A stretch of DNA of 64,000 nt from Cupriavidus necator A5-1 (GTDB lineage Bacteria > Pseudomonadota > Gammaproteobacteria > Burkholderiales > Burkholderiaceae): NCBI RefSeq assembly GCF_000744095.1, contig NZ_JQLI01000008.1, forward strand, positions 2,232,001 through 2,296,000, read 5' to 3'. The translations under genes were made by a program, and so were the position numbers. Positions 50,872 through 59,823 of the stretch are shown here, in pieces; position 1 is the first letter of the stretch, and the number at the start of each line of letters is the position of its first letter. Under the pieces are notes generated by a model, which was given only the letters and a program-made list of their open reading frames with translations, made no database searches and had not been told where the DNA came from.

Positions 50872-52452
50872 TCAGAACTGGTTCATGGTGTTGTCTTTAC
50901 CCGCCGCTTTCAGGGCCGCTTCGCCGCTGAAATACTCCTTGTGGTCGTCGCCGATGTCCGAGCCGGACATGTTCTGGTGCTTGACGCAGGCGATGCCCTG
51001 ACGGATTTCCTTACGCTGCACGCCAGCCACATAACCCAGCATGCCCTGGTCGCCGAAGTATTCCTTGGCCAGGTTGTCGGTCGACAGTGCGGCAGTGTGG
51101 TAGGTCGGCAGCGTAATCAGGTGGTGGAAGATACCTGCTTCGCGCGACGCGTCGGCCTGGAAGGTCCGGATCTTTTCGTCGGCGAGCATCGCCAGTTCGG
51201 TCTGATCGTATTCCACGCTCATCAGCTGGGTGCGCTCATATGCCGACACATCCTTGCCCGCGGCCTTCATCGCGTCATACGCCTGCTGGCGGAAGTTCAG
51301 GGTCCAGTTGAACGACGGGCTGTTGTTGTACACCAGCTTGGCGTTCGGGATGACTTTGCGAATCTCGCTGACCATGCCGCCGATTTGGGCGATTTGCGGT
51401 TTTTCGGTTTCGATCCACAGCAGGTCAGCGCCGTTTTGCAGTGCCGTGATGCAATCCAGTACGCAGCGCGCTTCGCCCGTCCCGGCGCGGAACTGGAACA
51501 GGTTGCTAGGCAGGCGCTTAGGACGCAGCAGCTTGCCGTCGCGCTTGATGATGACGTCACCATTGCCCAGTTCGTCGGTCGACAATTCGTCGCAATCCAG
51601 GAAGGAATTGTATTGGTCGCCCAAGTCGCCTGGCGTGTTGGTCACGGCGATCTGCTTGGTCAGGCCGGCACCCAGCGAGTCGGTACGGGCCACGATGATG
51701 CCGTCGTCCACGCCCAGTTCCAGGAAGGCGTAGCGGATGGCGCGGATCTTGGCCAGGAAGTCCTCGTGCGGCACCGTGACCTTGCCGTCCTGGTGGCCGC
51801 ACTGCTTCTCGTCGGACACCTGGTTTTCGATCTGAATGCAACATGCGCCCGCTTCGATAAACTGCTTGGCCAGCAGGTAGGTTGCTTCGGCGTTGCCGAA
51901 ACCCGCGTCGATGTCCGCGATAATGGGCACGACGTGGGTGACGTGGTTGTCGATTTTTTCCTGGATGGCGGCCTTGGCAGGGCCTTCGGCAGCGTCCAGC
52001 TCGCGGAACAGACCGCCCAGTTCACGGGCGTCGGCCTGGCGCAGGAAGGTGTACAGCTCGCGGATCAGCGCGCTGACGGAGGTTTTTTCGTGCATCGACT
52101 GGTCCGGCAGCGGGCCGAACTCGGAGCGCAGCGCGGCCACCATCCAGCCGGACAGGTAAAGGTAGCGACGGTCGGTGCTGTTGAAGTGCTTCTTGATGGA
52201 GATCATCTTCTGCTGGCCGATGAAGCCGTGCCAGCAGCCCAGCGACTGGGTGTACTTCGACGAGTCGGCATCGTAGGCGGCCATGTCGGCGCGCATGATC
52301 TTGGCGGTGTACTTGGCGATGTCCAGGCCCGTTTTGAACTTGTTCTGGGCACGCATGCGGGCGGCATACTCGGGATTGATGGCATTCCACGCGCTGCCGT
52401 GGTTCTCTTTCAAACCAGCAACTGCCTTGATGTCGTCTTGATACTGGGCCAT
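50872..52452 (-). CDS. aceA: isocitrate lyase, long form
   Basis: 526 residues; cleaves isocitrate to glyoxylate and succinate in the glyoxylate shunt, needed for growth on acetyl-CoA-yielding substrates. The ICL signature appears as KQCGH at residues 216-220 (KKCGH in E. coli; Gln for the second Lys is a common variant in the long-form group), with the metal-binding IIADIDAGFGNAEATYLLAK upstream. Later YNNSPSFNW and TLPTYHTAALST are also conserved. The length is near that of the long AceA of Burkholderiales rather than the 434-residue E. coli type. ATG preceded by TTAGGAAA. Monocistronic. Confidence 0.96.
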   Translation of the reverse strand: MAQYQDDIKAVAGLKENHGSAWNAINPEYAARMRAQNKFKTGLDIAKYTAKIMRADMAAYDADSSKYTQSLGCWHGFIGQQKMISIKKHFNSTDRRYLYLSGWMVAALRSEFGPLPDQSMHEKTSVSALIRELYTFLRQADARELGGLFRELDAAEGPAKAAIQEKIDNHVTHVVPIIADIDAGFGNAEATYLLAKQFIEAGACCIQIENQVSDEKQCGHQDGKVTVPHEDFLAKIRAIRYAFLELGVDDGIIVARTDSLGAGLTKQIAVTNTPGDLGDQYNSFLDCDELSTDELGNGDVIIKRDGKLLRPKRLPSNLFQFRAGTGEARCVLDCITALQNGADLLWIETEKPQIAQIGGMVSEIRKVIPNAKLVYNNSPSFNWTLNFRQQAYDAMKAAGKDVSAYERTQLMSVEYDQTELAMLADEKIRTFQADASREAGIFHHLITLPTYHTAALSTDNLAKEYFGDQGMLGYVAGVQRKEIRQGIACVKHQNMSGSDIGDDHKEYFSGEAALKAAGKDNTMNQF

Positions 52453-52531
52453 GCGAATTTCCTAAGAATAAAGCGCGTTTGAAAAAATAGTTGAGTGTGC
52501 CGACGGATGTCGAAGCAAGCAGCGTGGCCTC

Positions 52532-52700
52532 ATTGTAGGGTCTTTTTGATGCGTCGCGGCCATGTCTTATATAAGACATAAGAGTTGATTTTTCTTTATT
52601 TTTCAATGAGATAGATAGTAAATTTTGCGATGTGGAACACTTTTTCAACAAACGAAAAATAGCGCCGGGGGAAATATGGGGTGAATTCCGCAATGTGAAA
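52532..52700 (-). promoter_or_regulatory. isocitrate lyase upstream control region
   Basis: A minus-strand -10-like TACAAT lies at complement 52532-52537, 80 bases before the start codon. The perfect 18-bp palindrome ATGTCTTATATAAGACAT is at 52562-52579, placing it near -35 to -55, an activator-like position. Two related 15-mers TTTTGCGATGTGGAA (52623-52637) and TTCCGCAATGTGAAA (52686-52700), 63 bases apart, resemble IclR-family operators (inverted TTCCGC/GTGGAA-type halves). The proteins that bind are not identified. Confidence 0.6.
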
Positions 52701-52910
52701 CGCGCTTTCAGTTGTCGGAGGCAGGGCAAGCACGGATGGCTCGAGCACCGAAGCTGGGGGGACTGTGTAGACGTCTGTTCCGACGAACAGTGTCATGAGC
52801 CGGCGCAGAAACATGTGGCTGTCTTCGCGTCCGCTTCGATCATTCGATCACGAGCGATTGTCGTCGGAAACTGGCCGACAGCCGACGATGAAGCGCGCAG
52901 TAGTCATCCT

Positions 52911-52926
52911 TGTACTGCATGGTACA
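52911..52926. promoter_or_regulatory. TetR operator copy 1
   Basis: TGTACTGCATGGTACA followed by TTTT. It is an imperfect copy of the palindrome at 53767 (14 of 16 identical) and lies 40 bases before the tetR start codon, so the regulator probably represses itself. Confidence 0.7.
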
Positions 52927-52965
52927 TTTTGGGCTGCGAAACCCATTTCCCGTAGAACTCGAAGG

Positions 52966-53580
52966 ATGCCGAAAGTCAAAGCGTCGCCGGTCGACCGCTC
53001 GTCTAGCGAGCAAGCCATTCAATTGCTGGATGCGGCAACTGCTCATGTCCTGGAGAACGGACTGGGCGACCTGTCGTTGCGAAACGTGGCGGATGCACTG
53101 GGTACCAGTCACCGGATGCTCATTTACTACTTTGGATCCGCCGACGGCTTTTGGCAGGCGTTGCTGTTTCGCGTACGACATGCCGAACAGCAGGCGCGGG
53201 AGCGACTGCATGTAGAGGGCGTGGACGCAGAAGCGACCATGGCGGCTGCATGGGACCGCTATTCCGCGCCGAGTTACCTGCCCATCATGCAGTTGCTGTT
53301 CGAGATCTACGGAAGAGCTATCAGGGATCGCAAACGCTTCAGCGGCTTCCTCGATGATGTCATTGGCAGTTGGACCTCAGTGATCGCCGAGCGATTGCAG
53401 CAAAGCATGAACGTCAGCGCTGACGAAGCACGACTGTTTGCGCGGGTGGAAGTCGCGACGATACGTGGGCTGCTGCTCGACCTGATCACGACGGGGGACC
53501 GCAAGGGCACCACTGCTGCGCTCAAGTACTTCGCCAGCAAGATGGCCGCGCCCGGCAAGGCAAGGAAGGGGGGCGGATAG
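52966..53580 (+). CDS. TetR-family transcriptional regulator
   Basis: 204 residues from ATG 52966: MPKVKASPVDRSSSEQAIQL then the HTH (GLGDLSLRNVADALGTSHRM, LIYYFGSADGFWQALLFRV). The C-terminal ligand domain is all-helical. The ribosome site (GAAGG) touches the start codon, which is unusual; the frame is open another 57 codons upstream but that part overlaps the operator and lacks TetR similarity. Operators at 52911 and 53767 place the downstream Bug/M24 operon under its control. Confidence 0.9.
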   Translation: MPKVKASPVDRSSSEQAIQLLDAATAHVLENGLGDLSLRNVADALGTSHRMLIYYFGSADGFWQALLFRVRHAEQQARERLHVEGVDAEATMAAAWDRYSAPSYLPIMQLLFEIYGRAIRDRKRFSGFLDDVIGSWTSVIAERLQQSMNVSADEARLFARVEVATIRGLLLDLITTGDRKGTTAALKYFASKMAAPGKARKGGG

Positions 53581-53766
53581 TCTCCTGCTGTCCCGCAGTC
53601 CTCCGAACCCGCACACTCCATCCGCGGCGCTCGCTCGCCAATGTCCGGGGCCGCCGGGCATCGCGTCACCCACTGACCGCCCGCGCTTCGCGGTTGCGTC
53701 CGTCTTCACATATCCCACACCCCACTGTCTTCGCGCTTTCGAGTAAACCCCTATTTCTCACTATCG

Positions 53767-53782
53767 TGTACCACATGGTACA
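53767..53782. promoter_or_regulatory. TetR operator copy 2
   Basis: TGTACCACATGGTACA is a near-perfect palindrome (7-bp arms TGTACCA/TGGTACA around CA), followed by TTTT as in copy 1. It lies 54 bases before the Bug gene start (53836). No other regulator is adjacent. Confidence 0.75.
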
Positions 53783-53835
53783 TTTTCGGAAATCGTCGCT
53801 ATCGGTGGCGGCGACGAGATCTATCAGGATGCGAG

Positions 53836-54804
53836 ATGAACCTGCAAAAGCTATGGGAATGGACAGCGGGCGCAGTGGCGGCGATGGCGCTGTCGAGTGG
53901 CGCCTGCGCACAACCCTTTCCGACGAAACCCATCCGGCTGGTGGTGCCGCAGGCGGGTGGGACAGGCAACGATGTGCTGGCACGCGCATTGGCCGAGAAG
54001 CTCGGGCAGGCGTGGAAGCAGCCCGTGGTTGTGGAGAACAAGCCTGGCGCCAACGGCACGCTGGCTATCTCTTACGTGCTGGGGCAGGCGGCTGATGGCT
54101 ACACACTGTTCTTTGCCGGCGTATCCAACCTCAGCTTCAATCCGTACCTCTATCCGAAGCTGCCATACTCGCCGACCAGGGACTTGACCGGCGTCGCTAT
54201 GCTCGCCAATTCCCCGTTCGTCTTCGTCGCTGCACCATCGCTGCACGTGCAGACGTTTCAGGACTTTGTGCGCATGGCCAAGGCACATCCTGGCGAGATC
54301 AGCTTCGCCTCGGGGGGAATCGGAAACTCCACGCATCTGGCCATGGAACTGGTTGCGGAGCGAGCCGGCATCAAGATGCAGCACGTACCGTTCAACGGTA
54401 CGGGTGGTTCGACGAGCCTGATGAATGGACAAACGCCTGTGATGATGAACGTCGTGGCCGGCGTGCAACCGTTCATTGCGGGCAAGAAGCTGCTGCCGCT
54501 GGCGGTCACGGGTGACCGACGGCTGGCCGCACTGCCCACGGTCCCAACATTCAAGGAGCTGGGCTACGACGTCGAGGTGCCAGGCTGGTACGCGATCGTG
54601 GCCCGTGCGGGCACGCCGCCGCGCGTAATCCAGAAGATCAACACGGACATCAACCATGTCCTCGACAATCCCCAGTTCAAGGAAAAGCTGGGCTTCCAGT
54701 TCCTGGATGCCATCAAGGGACCGCCTTCGGAAGTAGAGCGCTACATGAAGCGCGATGCAGACGCCTGGGGGCCCGTGATTCGCCGCCTCAACATCTCTCT
54801 CTAG
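53836..54804 (+). CDS. Bug-family (TctC) periplasmic solute-binding protein
   Basis: 322 residues; signal peptide MNLQKLWEWTAGAVAAMALS ending SGACAQPFP, then TKPIRLVVPQAGGTGNDVLA, VENKPGANGTLAISYVLGQA, GYTLFFAGVSNLSFN. The pocket motif GGTGND is the classical Bug form. Forms an operon with the M24 protein 8 bases downstream and lies under the TetR operator. It may bring in the compound used by that enzyme (inference). Confidence 0.93.
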   Translation: MNLQKLWEWTAGAVAAMALSSGACAQPFPTKPIRLVVPQAGGTGNDVLARALAEKLGQAWKQPVVVENKPGANGTLAISYVLGQAADGYTLFFAGVSNLSFNPYLYPKLPYSPTRDLTGVAMLANSPFVFVAAPSLHVQTFQDFVRMAKAHPGEISFASGGIGNSTHLAMELVAERAGIKMQHVPFNGTGGSTSLMNGQTPVMMNVVAGVQPFIAGKKLLPLAVTGDRRLAALPTVPTFKELGYDVEVPGWYAIVARAGTPPRVIQKINTDINHVLDNPQFKEKLGFQFLDAIKGPPSEVERYMKRDADAWGPVIRRLNISL

Positions 54805-54812
54805 ACCACGCC

Positions 54813-56003
54813 ATGCCTCATCTGACGAAAGCTGTACACGATTACCGCCTGTCGGCCATGCGACGACTGATGGACCGGTTGCGGGTGGATGCGCTAGTGT
54901 TCGGCACCCCGGACTTCTTTCAATACGCGACCAACTTCCAGCTCGATGTGTGGCCATGGGAGCGGCCCGTGTTCGTTGTGGTGCCGCGCGACGGCGACAC
55001 CTTTGCGGTGATGAACGAGCTCTCCACCAACCACATGCGGTTCGCAACAGAGAAGGGCACGGTTTGGCTCGCGGATGTCACCTACTACGCTGAACACCTG
55101 CGCGTGGCCGACCGCCTTGCATTGCCATCGCAATTGCCGGAAGTCGTCGCGACCTTGTTGAGCCAGAGAGGTCTTGCGATGTCCCGCATTGCCGTTGATG
55201 TCCAGCACCCCATTCTTGCCGGGGCACAGCGTTACCTTCCCGAGATGACGCTGCGCCCGTCACTTGCCGAGATGCGGAGCCTCCGGTGGGTCAAGCACAG
55301 CGAGGAGCTGCAGAACATGCGGGCCCTGGCTCGTCTGACCGACTGGGTCCAGGACCGGTACAAGGAGAATATCCGTCCCGGCCGCTTGGTTCAGGAACTC
55401 GATCACGCCATGGCTGCGCTCATGGTGGAAGAGGCTGCCAGGCGGTTTCCCGGCGAGGACTTCGAGATCCTGAAGTGCTGGACACTTACGGGGCCTGCTT
55501 CGGCGTCGCCGCATGGCGATGGCGCGTCTTGTGGCTCCCGCATTGCGAAGGGCGATACGATCGTCAACCTGGTGCTGCCCAGGCTGAATGGACTCTATGT
55601 CGAAAACGAACGCACGTGGTTCTGCGGCCAGCCCACTGACGAGCAGGCGAAGTTCTACCGCGTGGCGGCGGAGGCCACGGACGCTGCCGTTGCCGCTGCA
55701 GTGGTCGGTCGACGCGTCTGCGATATGGACGCCGCCGCACAGGCTGTGATCGAAGCAGCGGGGTGCGGCCAGTTCGTGTTCCACAGGACAGGTCACGCAG
55801 TCGGCCTGATGCTGCATGAGTATCCAGAAGACATGGCGTTCAACACGCGCGAACTATTGGCCGGAGAAGTCTACTCATCGGAACCGGGGCTGTATGTATA
55901 CGGCCTCGGCGGATTTCGTCTAGACGACACTGTCATCGTGGGCGACGAACCTGAGGTCATCGTCCAGACACCGAAGACTTTGTCGTACGCGACGGTTGGG
56001 TAA
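54813..56003 (+). CDS. M24-family protein (Xaa-Pro peptidase/creatinase fold) with altered metal ligands
   Basis: 396 residues: N-terminal creatinase-like domain (LRVDALVFGTPDFFQYATNF) and C-terminal pita-bread domain. The five M24 metal positions read Asn252 (IVNLVLP, usually Asp), Glu264 (LYVENERT, usually Asp), His in FHRTGHAVGLMLHE, Glu in SSEPGLY and Asp in GGFRLDDTVIV (usually Glu). Three of five are therefore substituted, conservatively in two cases. It may be a hydrolase working without two metals, like creatinase, and not an aminopeptidase. Operon with a Bug receptor suggests a small amide or amidine-type substrate (inference). Confidence 0.85.
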   Translation: MPHLTKAVHDYRLSAMRRLMDRLRVDALVFGTPDFFQYATNFQLDVWPWERPVFVVVPRDGDTFAVMNELSTNHMRFATEKGTVWLADVTYYAEHLRVADRLALPSQLPEVVATLLSQRGLAMSRIAVDVQHPILAGAQRYLPEMTLRPSLAEMRSLRWVKHSEELQNMRALARLTDWVQDRYKENIRPGRLVQELDHAMAALMVEEAARRFPGEDFEILKCWTLTGPASASPHGDGASCGSRIAKGDTIVNLVLPRLNGLYVENERTWFCGQPTDEQAKFYRVAAEATDAAVAAAVVGRRVCDMDAAAQAVIEAAGCGQFVFHRTGHAVGLMLHEYPEDMAFNTRELLAGEVYSSEPGLYVYGLGGFRLDDTVIVGDEPEVIVQTPKTLSYATVG

Positions 56004-56043
56004 TGCACCGCTTTTGTCGTGGTTTGGAGGCCGCAACGTCACT

Positions 56044-56069
56044 AAGGGGTCGGCCGCTTCCGACCCTTT
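56044..56069. terminator. hairpin after the M24 gene
   Basis: AAGGGGTCGG ccgctt CCGACCCTT, followed by TATAG. It lies 41 bases past the stop and ends the Bug/M24 operon; the T-run is short. Confidence 0.65.
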
Positions 56070-56317
56070 ATAGAGTCGTTCGCGCACGGCTCAGCGTGCG
56101 ACCGCAGTTTGGGCCAAAGCAGTCGCTCGCAGCGCCCCCCCTGCCCCACCGTTCAGGCAGGGGGGTGCCTTCTTGCTGCGCCTGCGCTAGCGACTGGCAT
56201 GTAGGCATGCATGAGATATGCGTGACCTCGACGGGGTGATCGAATTCGTCGGCCACCATCGCGAGGACGACAACAAGCTCGAGTCTGCGCGCGGGGAGGT
56301 GCGGCTGTACCCCTCTG

Positions 56318-57501
56318 TCAGGCGCACTGCGCCGAGGGCAACTGACTGCGTAGCGCATCCATCCGCGCGTAGAAGTCGTCCACCTGCCGCTGTGCGGTGC
56401 GCCGCATCGTTTCGTTGCGCGCCCCCAGGATGGCCGCGTCTTCCTGCGCCCCGGCCTCGCCGACTTTACGCGAGGTGTCCTGCACAAACGTGCATAGGGG
56501 ATAGCGTGCCTCACCGAAGGCTCGCAGCGTGGCCTCCACGTTGACGTCGCGGGACAGCATCTCCGCCAGCAGCACGGCATCTTCGAGTGCCATCGCGCCG
56601 CCTTGTCCCATGAAGGGTGTTGACGCGTGCGCAGCGTCACCGATCATGATCACACGGCCACGGTGCCAGGGCAGCGGGGCAGCGACCTCCTCCACGGCGG
56701 TGTAGAGCACTTCGGCGTCGGCAGAGAGCGCGTCCAGGAACTGGCGCGCCGGGCCGCCGAACTCCGCAAAACGGGCTTGCATCAGCGCCGGCCAATCGGT
56801 CCGCTCATACCATTGCCGGGCGGGCTCAGGCAGCGTGCCGAACAAGTACAGTTGGTCATCACTGATCGGCATGATGCCGAGCCGCTTGCCGGTACCCATC
56901 ATCATGATTTTGCGGTGAGGTTCTTCGGTCGCCTGTGCACGCTGCGCCAGACGCCGAGTCCGGTATAGACCGGTTCCAGCGGGCCTGCGACCAGGCGGCG
57001 GATCTCCGAGCGAATGCCGTCCGCCCCGACCACAAGATCGTATTGGCCCGAGGTGCCATCGGAGAGTGCAACGGTGACGTGCTCTGCCGTTTTCTGGTCG
57101 ATCCGGACGGCAGTGGTGCCCAAGCGGATATCGACGCGCAGCGCATCGAGTCGGCTAGCGAGGATGCGATGCATTTCGGCCCGGCGAATACCGACAATCG
57201 GCGCAATGTCCGGATGACGGGACGGATAGAAAGTATCGGTGATCGGTTCGCCGCGCTCGTCCAGGTAGATATTCCGGCCATCGGCAATGGCAAAGCCACT
57301 CGACACGATCTCCGGCAGCACCCCGAGGCTGCCGAGCGCCGCAAGTCCGTTGTGATAGATAAAGATGCCGGAACTTTGGAATCGCCATTCCTGCTGCTTC
57401 TCTAGCATCGTCACCCGCACACCAGCCTGTGCCAGTGCAATGGCCGCCGCACAGCCAGCAATGCCACCTCCCACGATCAGCGCGTGTTCTACCTGCTTCA
57501 T
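56318..57501 (-). pseudogene. FAD-dependent aromatic monooxygenase-like gene with single-base frameshift
   Basis: Two frames together give a 390-residue group A flavoprotein hydroxylase. N-terminal: HALIVGGGIAGCAAAIALAQ (FAD motif GxGxxG), YDLVVGADGIRSEIRRLVAG (DG motif). C-terminal: RGRVIMIGDAAHASTPFMGQ (GD motif) and GGAMALEDAVLLAEML. The first frame ends RRPKNLTAKS with stop; the second resumes IMMMGTGKRLGIMPISDD. The join is at the AAAAT run (complement 56907-56911), where one base is missing. Start ATG complement 57499-57501 with AAGGAG 8 bases upstream is preferred over ATG 57507. Substrate unknown; could be a sequencing error. Confidence 0.85.
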
Positions 57502-57636
57502 GCCCATGTCTCCTTGTTTGCCAGCGAGGGCGATTGAGCGGAATTATTGGGCGGTGGCCATGCCGTGCTCAACCTCCGGAACGCCGGATTCGGGCACCGA
57601 TCGTCCGGATCGGCAGCGTGTGGCCGCGCGGAGGCA

Positions 57637-58614
57637 TCAGGGCGCCGATGCGTCGCGCTGATATTGGGTGGGCGATACGCCAATCCAGCGATGGAACGCG
57701 CGTGAGAATGCCTTCTCGGATGCATAGCCCGTCGCTTCGGCGACCTCGGCGATCCGTACGCGCGGCTGGCGCAGCCGTTCGGCGGCCAGGTTCATGCGAA
57801 ATGCACTCAGGTACTGCATCGGCGGCACGCCCAGCAGCGCACAAAAGCGCTCGGCGAACACCGTGCGCGACAGGTATGCCACGGCGGCGAGCTGGGCGAT
57901 GCTCCAGTCCTGTTGCGGCGCCTCGTGCATGGCCGCAACCGCACGCGCAATGCCGGGGTCGTCGAGGACGTTCGGCGTGCCCTGGCGCGCGGCGGCGGGC
58001 GTGCGCAGATACTCGCCCAGGATATGCACGAGCAGCAGGTCGCCCATGCGTGCCGCGGACAACTGCCAGCCCGGACGCTGGGACAGCGAGTCCTGCACCA
58101 GCAGTTCCATCGTGTTTGCCAGCGTGTGCGCCAGCGGAAGCTCGTCGGCACGCAGCACGATCAGCGGTGGCAATTCCGCTGGGATAGCGCCCACGTCAAG
58201 CGCGGGCATCCACAGGTGAAGGGAGAACAGTTGCGTGGGTGGGGCGTCCACACTGCCCGTGCCGTCTGCGCCATATGTCAGTTCGATCGGATGGTCGCCA
58301 TGGCGGCCGATCATGTGCGCCTTCAGCAGATCGGCGAAGGGCACGACGCCCTCACCGGGGTCCCGTGTCGATGACACCGTATGCGGCGTGCCGCGCGGCA
58401 GCATGACGATATCGCGCGGACCAATCTCGACAGGCGTGCCGCCATCGGTGCAGATCCAGTACCCGGGCCCGGTACACATACGGATCAGCGCGCCCTCGGT
58501 GCCGGCCGAGTGCAACGCCCACGGTGCGTGGAGCCGGAAACTTGCCGTCACGGCGCGTTCGGCCTTGCATGCGGAAAGGATGCGGCTCAGGACGTCATGC
58601 GGTCCGGGATTCAT
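57637..58614 (-). CDS. AraC-family regulator with cupin sensor domain
   Basis: 325 residues. N-terminal cupin (WALHSAGTEGALIRMCTGPG, DIVMLPRGTPHTVSSTRDPG, then a Cupin_6-like region) and C-terminal AraC HTH (DWSIAQLAAVAYLSRTVFAE, VPPMQYLSAFRMNLAAERLR, EVAEATGYASEKAFSRAFHR, WIGVSPTQYQRDA). AraC/cupin_6 regulators often control adjacent oxidoreductase or hydrolase genes, here the FAD monooxygenase 130 bases downstream on the same strand. Confidence 0.93.
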   Translation of the reverse strand: MNPGPHDVLSRILSACKAERAVTASFRLHAPWALHSAGTEGALIRMCTGPGYWICTDGGTPVEIGPRDIVMLPRGTPHTVSSTRDPGEGVVPFADLLKAHMIGRHGDHPIELTYGADGTGSVDAPPTQLFSLHLWMPALDVGAIPAELPPLIVLRADELPLAHTLANTMELLVQDSLSQRPGWQLSAARMGDLLLVHILGEYLRTPAAARQGTPNVLDDPGIARAVAAMHEAPQQDWSIAQLAAVAYLSRTVFAERFCALLGVPPMQYLSAFRMNLAAERLRQPRVRIAEVAEATGYASEKAFSRAFHRWIGVSPTQYQRDASAP

Positions 58615-59194
58615 CGTCGGGAGAATGGGGCGCGAGGGATGTGGGATTCTAGCTCAGCGTCTTCGATGGCCTACTTCGGTCATTGGCGCGATGAAGGTCA
58701 AACGGCAGCAAGTGGCCGGTCTCGGACGGATGCCCGCCGCGAAACTGCGGCGGTCCCAGATCGACCCGTTGCAGCCATACAACTTGTCATGACCTCGGAG
58801 GCCAGTTTCTGGTTGAGCGGCCGTTCGCTGAGCGATCGCGCTTGGCACAAGCGATTCCGTTGCGGCCACGCTGGTGGTGTTCGGGGCAAGTTGCCAATGC
58901 GCAATCCCGCGCGAGCGCCCGGACAGGGGCAAGAGAGGGATTCTATTGCCTGGCGCAAGGTTTGTTCGCCAATAGCTGAAGTGCTTCTCCACTGGCACCA
59001 CTGGCCGACCCTGCTTCGCTTCTATACTGAGATTACGACAGTGCGAGACTCGCGCTCGACGGTGGTGCACGCCAATAGCGGGAATCGAGACCTTGATCCT
59101 GGCCAATCCCACGTGAGCCAGCCCGGCACCACCCGCCCGGCGTGGATGTCCTCGTAGGTTCACATTTGCCTCGATTCGGGCAAGGAGATTTTCA
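58615..59194. other. 580-bp intergenic region, no convincing gene
   Basis: A long minus-strand open frame (58654-59202) and a plus frame (58381-59157) have irregular composition and no similarity that I recognise. They overlap the AraC promoter and the start of the PA2169-type gene, so I reject them. No repeats seen. The AraC promoter and that of 59195 must be here. Confidence 0.45.
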
Positions 59195-59647
59195 ATGGCC
59201 AACGCTCAAGGACAACTCGTCTTCACCCTGAACCATCTGATCGAAGTCGGCAAGGACGGCGAACTCACTTGCATGACCGGCGCCCGTGAAGTGTACGACG
59301 CCGAAATGCGCAGCATCCTGACCGGCACCGCCGAAACCTGCCGCAATTCGGTGACCGAATTGCAGGCCCTGATCAGCTCCCTGGGCGCGGTGCCGCGCGA
59401 CCGTGGCTCCATGGCCGGCACGATGCATCGCGGCTGGATGGAGGTGATGCACATCATCGCGCCGCACAACGATGACGCGGTGCTACAGTTGTGCGAGCGC
59501 GAGGAAGAGGCCGCCAGGCGCGAGTACCGCTCGGCGCTGACGAAAGACATGCCAGAGGAAATCCGCTCGGTGCTCCTGCGTCAGTACGAGGGCATGCAGA
59601 AGTATCACGAACGCATCCACGCCATGCGTGGCATGCAGATTCACTGA
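59195..59647 (+). CDS. PA2169 family four-helix-bundle protein (DUF2383)
   Basis: 150 residues, ferritin-like helices: LNHLIEVGKDGELTCMTGAR, VTELQALISSLGAVPRDRGS, AGTMHRGWMEVMHIIAPHND, REEEAARREYRSALTKDMPE and YEGMQKYHERIHAMRG. The D/E-x2-H pairs could bind a di-metal. Members are stress-related and of unknown reaction. ATG with AAGGAG upstream; followed by a terminator, so monocistronic. Confidence 0.88.
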   Translation: MANAQGQLVFTLNHLIEVGKDGELTCMTGAREVYDAEMRSILTGTAETCRNSVTELQALISSLGAVPRDRGSMAGTMHRGWMEVMHIIAPHNDDAVLQLCEREEEAARREYRSALTKDMPEEIRSVLLRQYEGMQKYHERIHAMRGMQIH

Positions 59648-59687
59648 CACGCTGAATCACGCCTGATTGACCCGATCGCACCAGGCG

Positions 59688-59718
59688 GGCCGGAAGCCGA
59701 CAAGCTGCCGGCCTTTTT
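59688..59718 (+). terminator. intrinsic terminator after the PA2169-type gene
   Basis: GGCCGG (59688-59693) pairs with CCGGCC (59708-59713) around a 14-base loop with internal pairing, then TTTTTATTT. Confidence 0.85.
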
Positions 59719-59823
59719 ATTTCGACGCCGAAGCTTGCGCCGCCTTAAGTAACGCGCCTGGAAGGCGACACGGTGAACTCGGGACTGCCTGGCTGCGACG
59801 ACCGCCATTACCTTGGGTAGACG

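Noticed and set aside
50851..52482. 543-codon plus-strand frame opposite isocitrate lyase
   Set aside because: Exact antisense of aceA, whose signature and length are unambiguous.
58654..59202. Minus-strand 182-codon frame before the PA2169-type gene
   Set aside because: No similarity, overlaps the start of a real gene, irregular composition.
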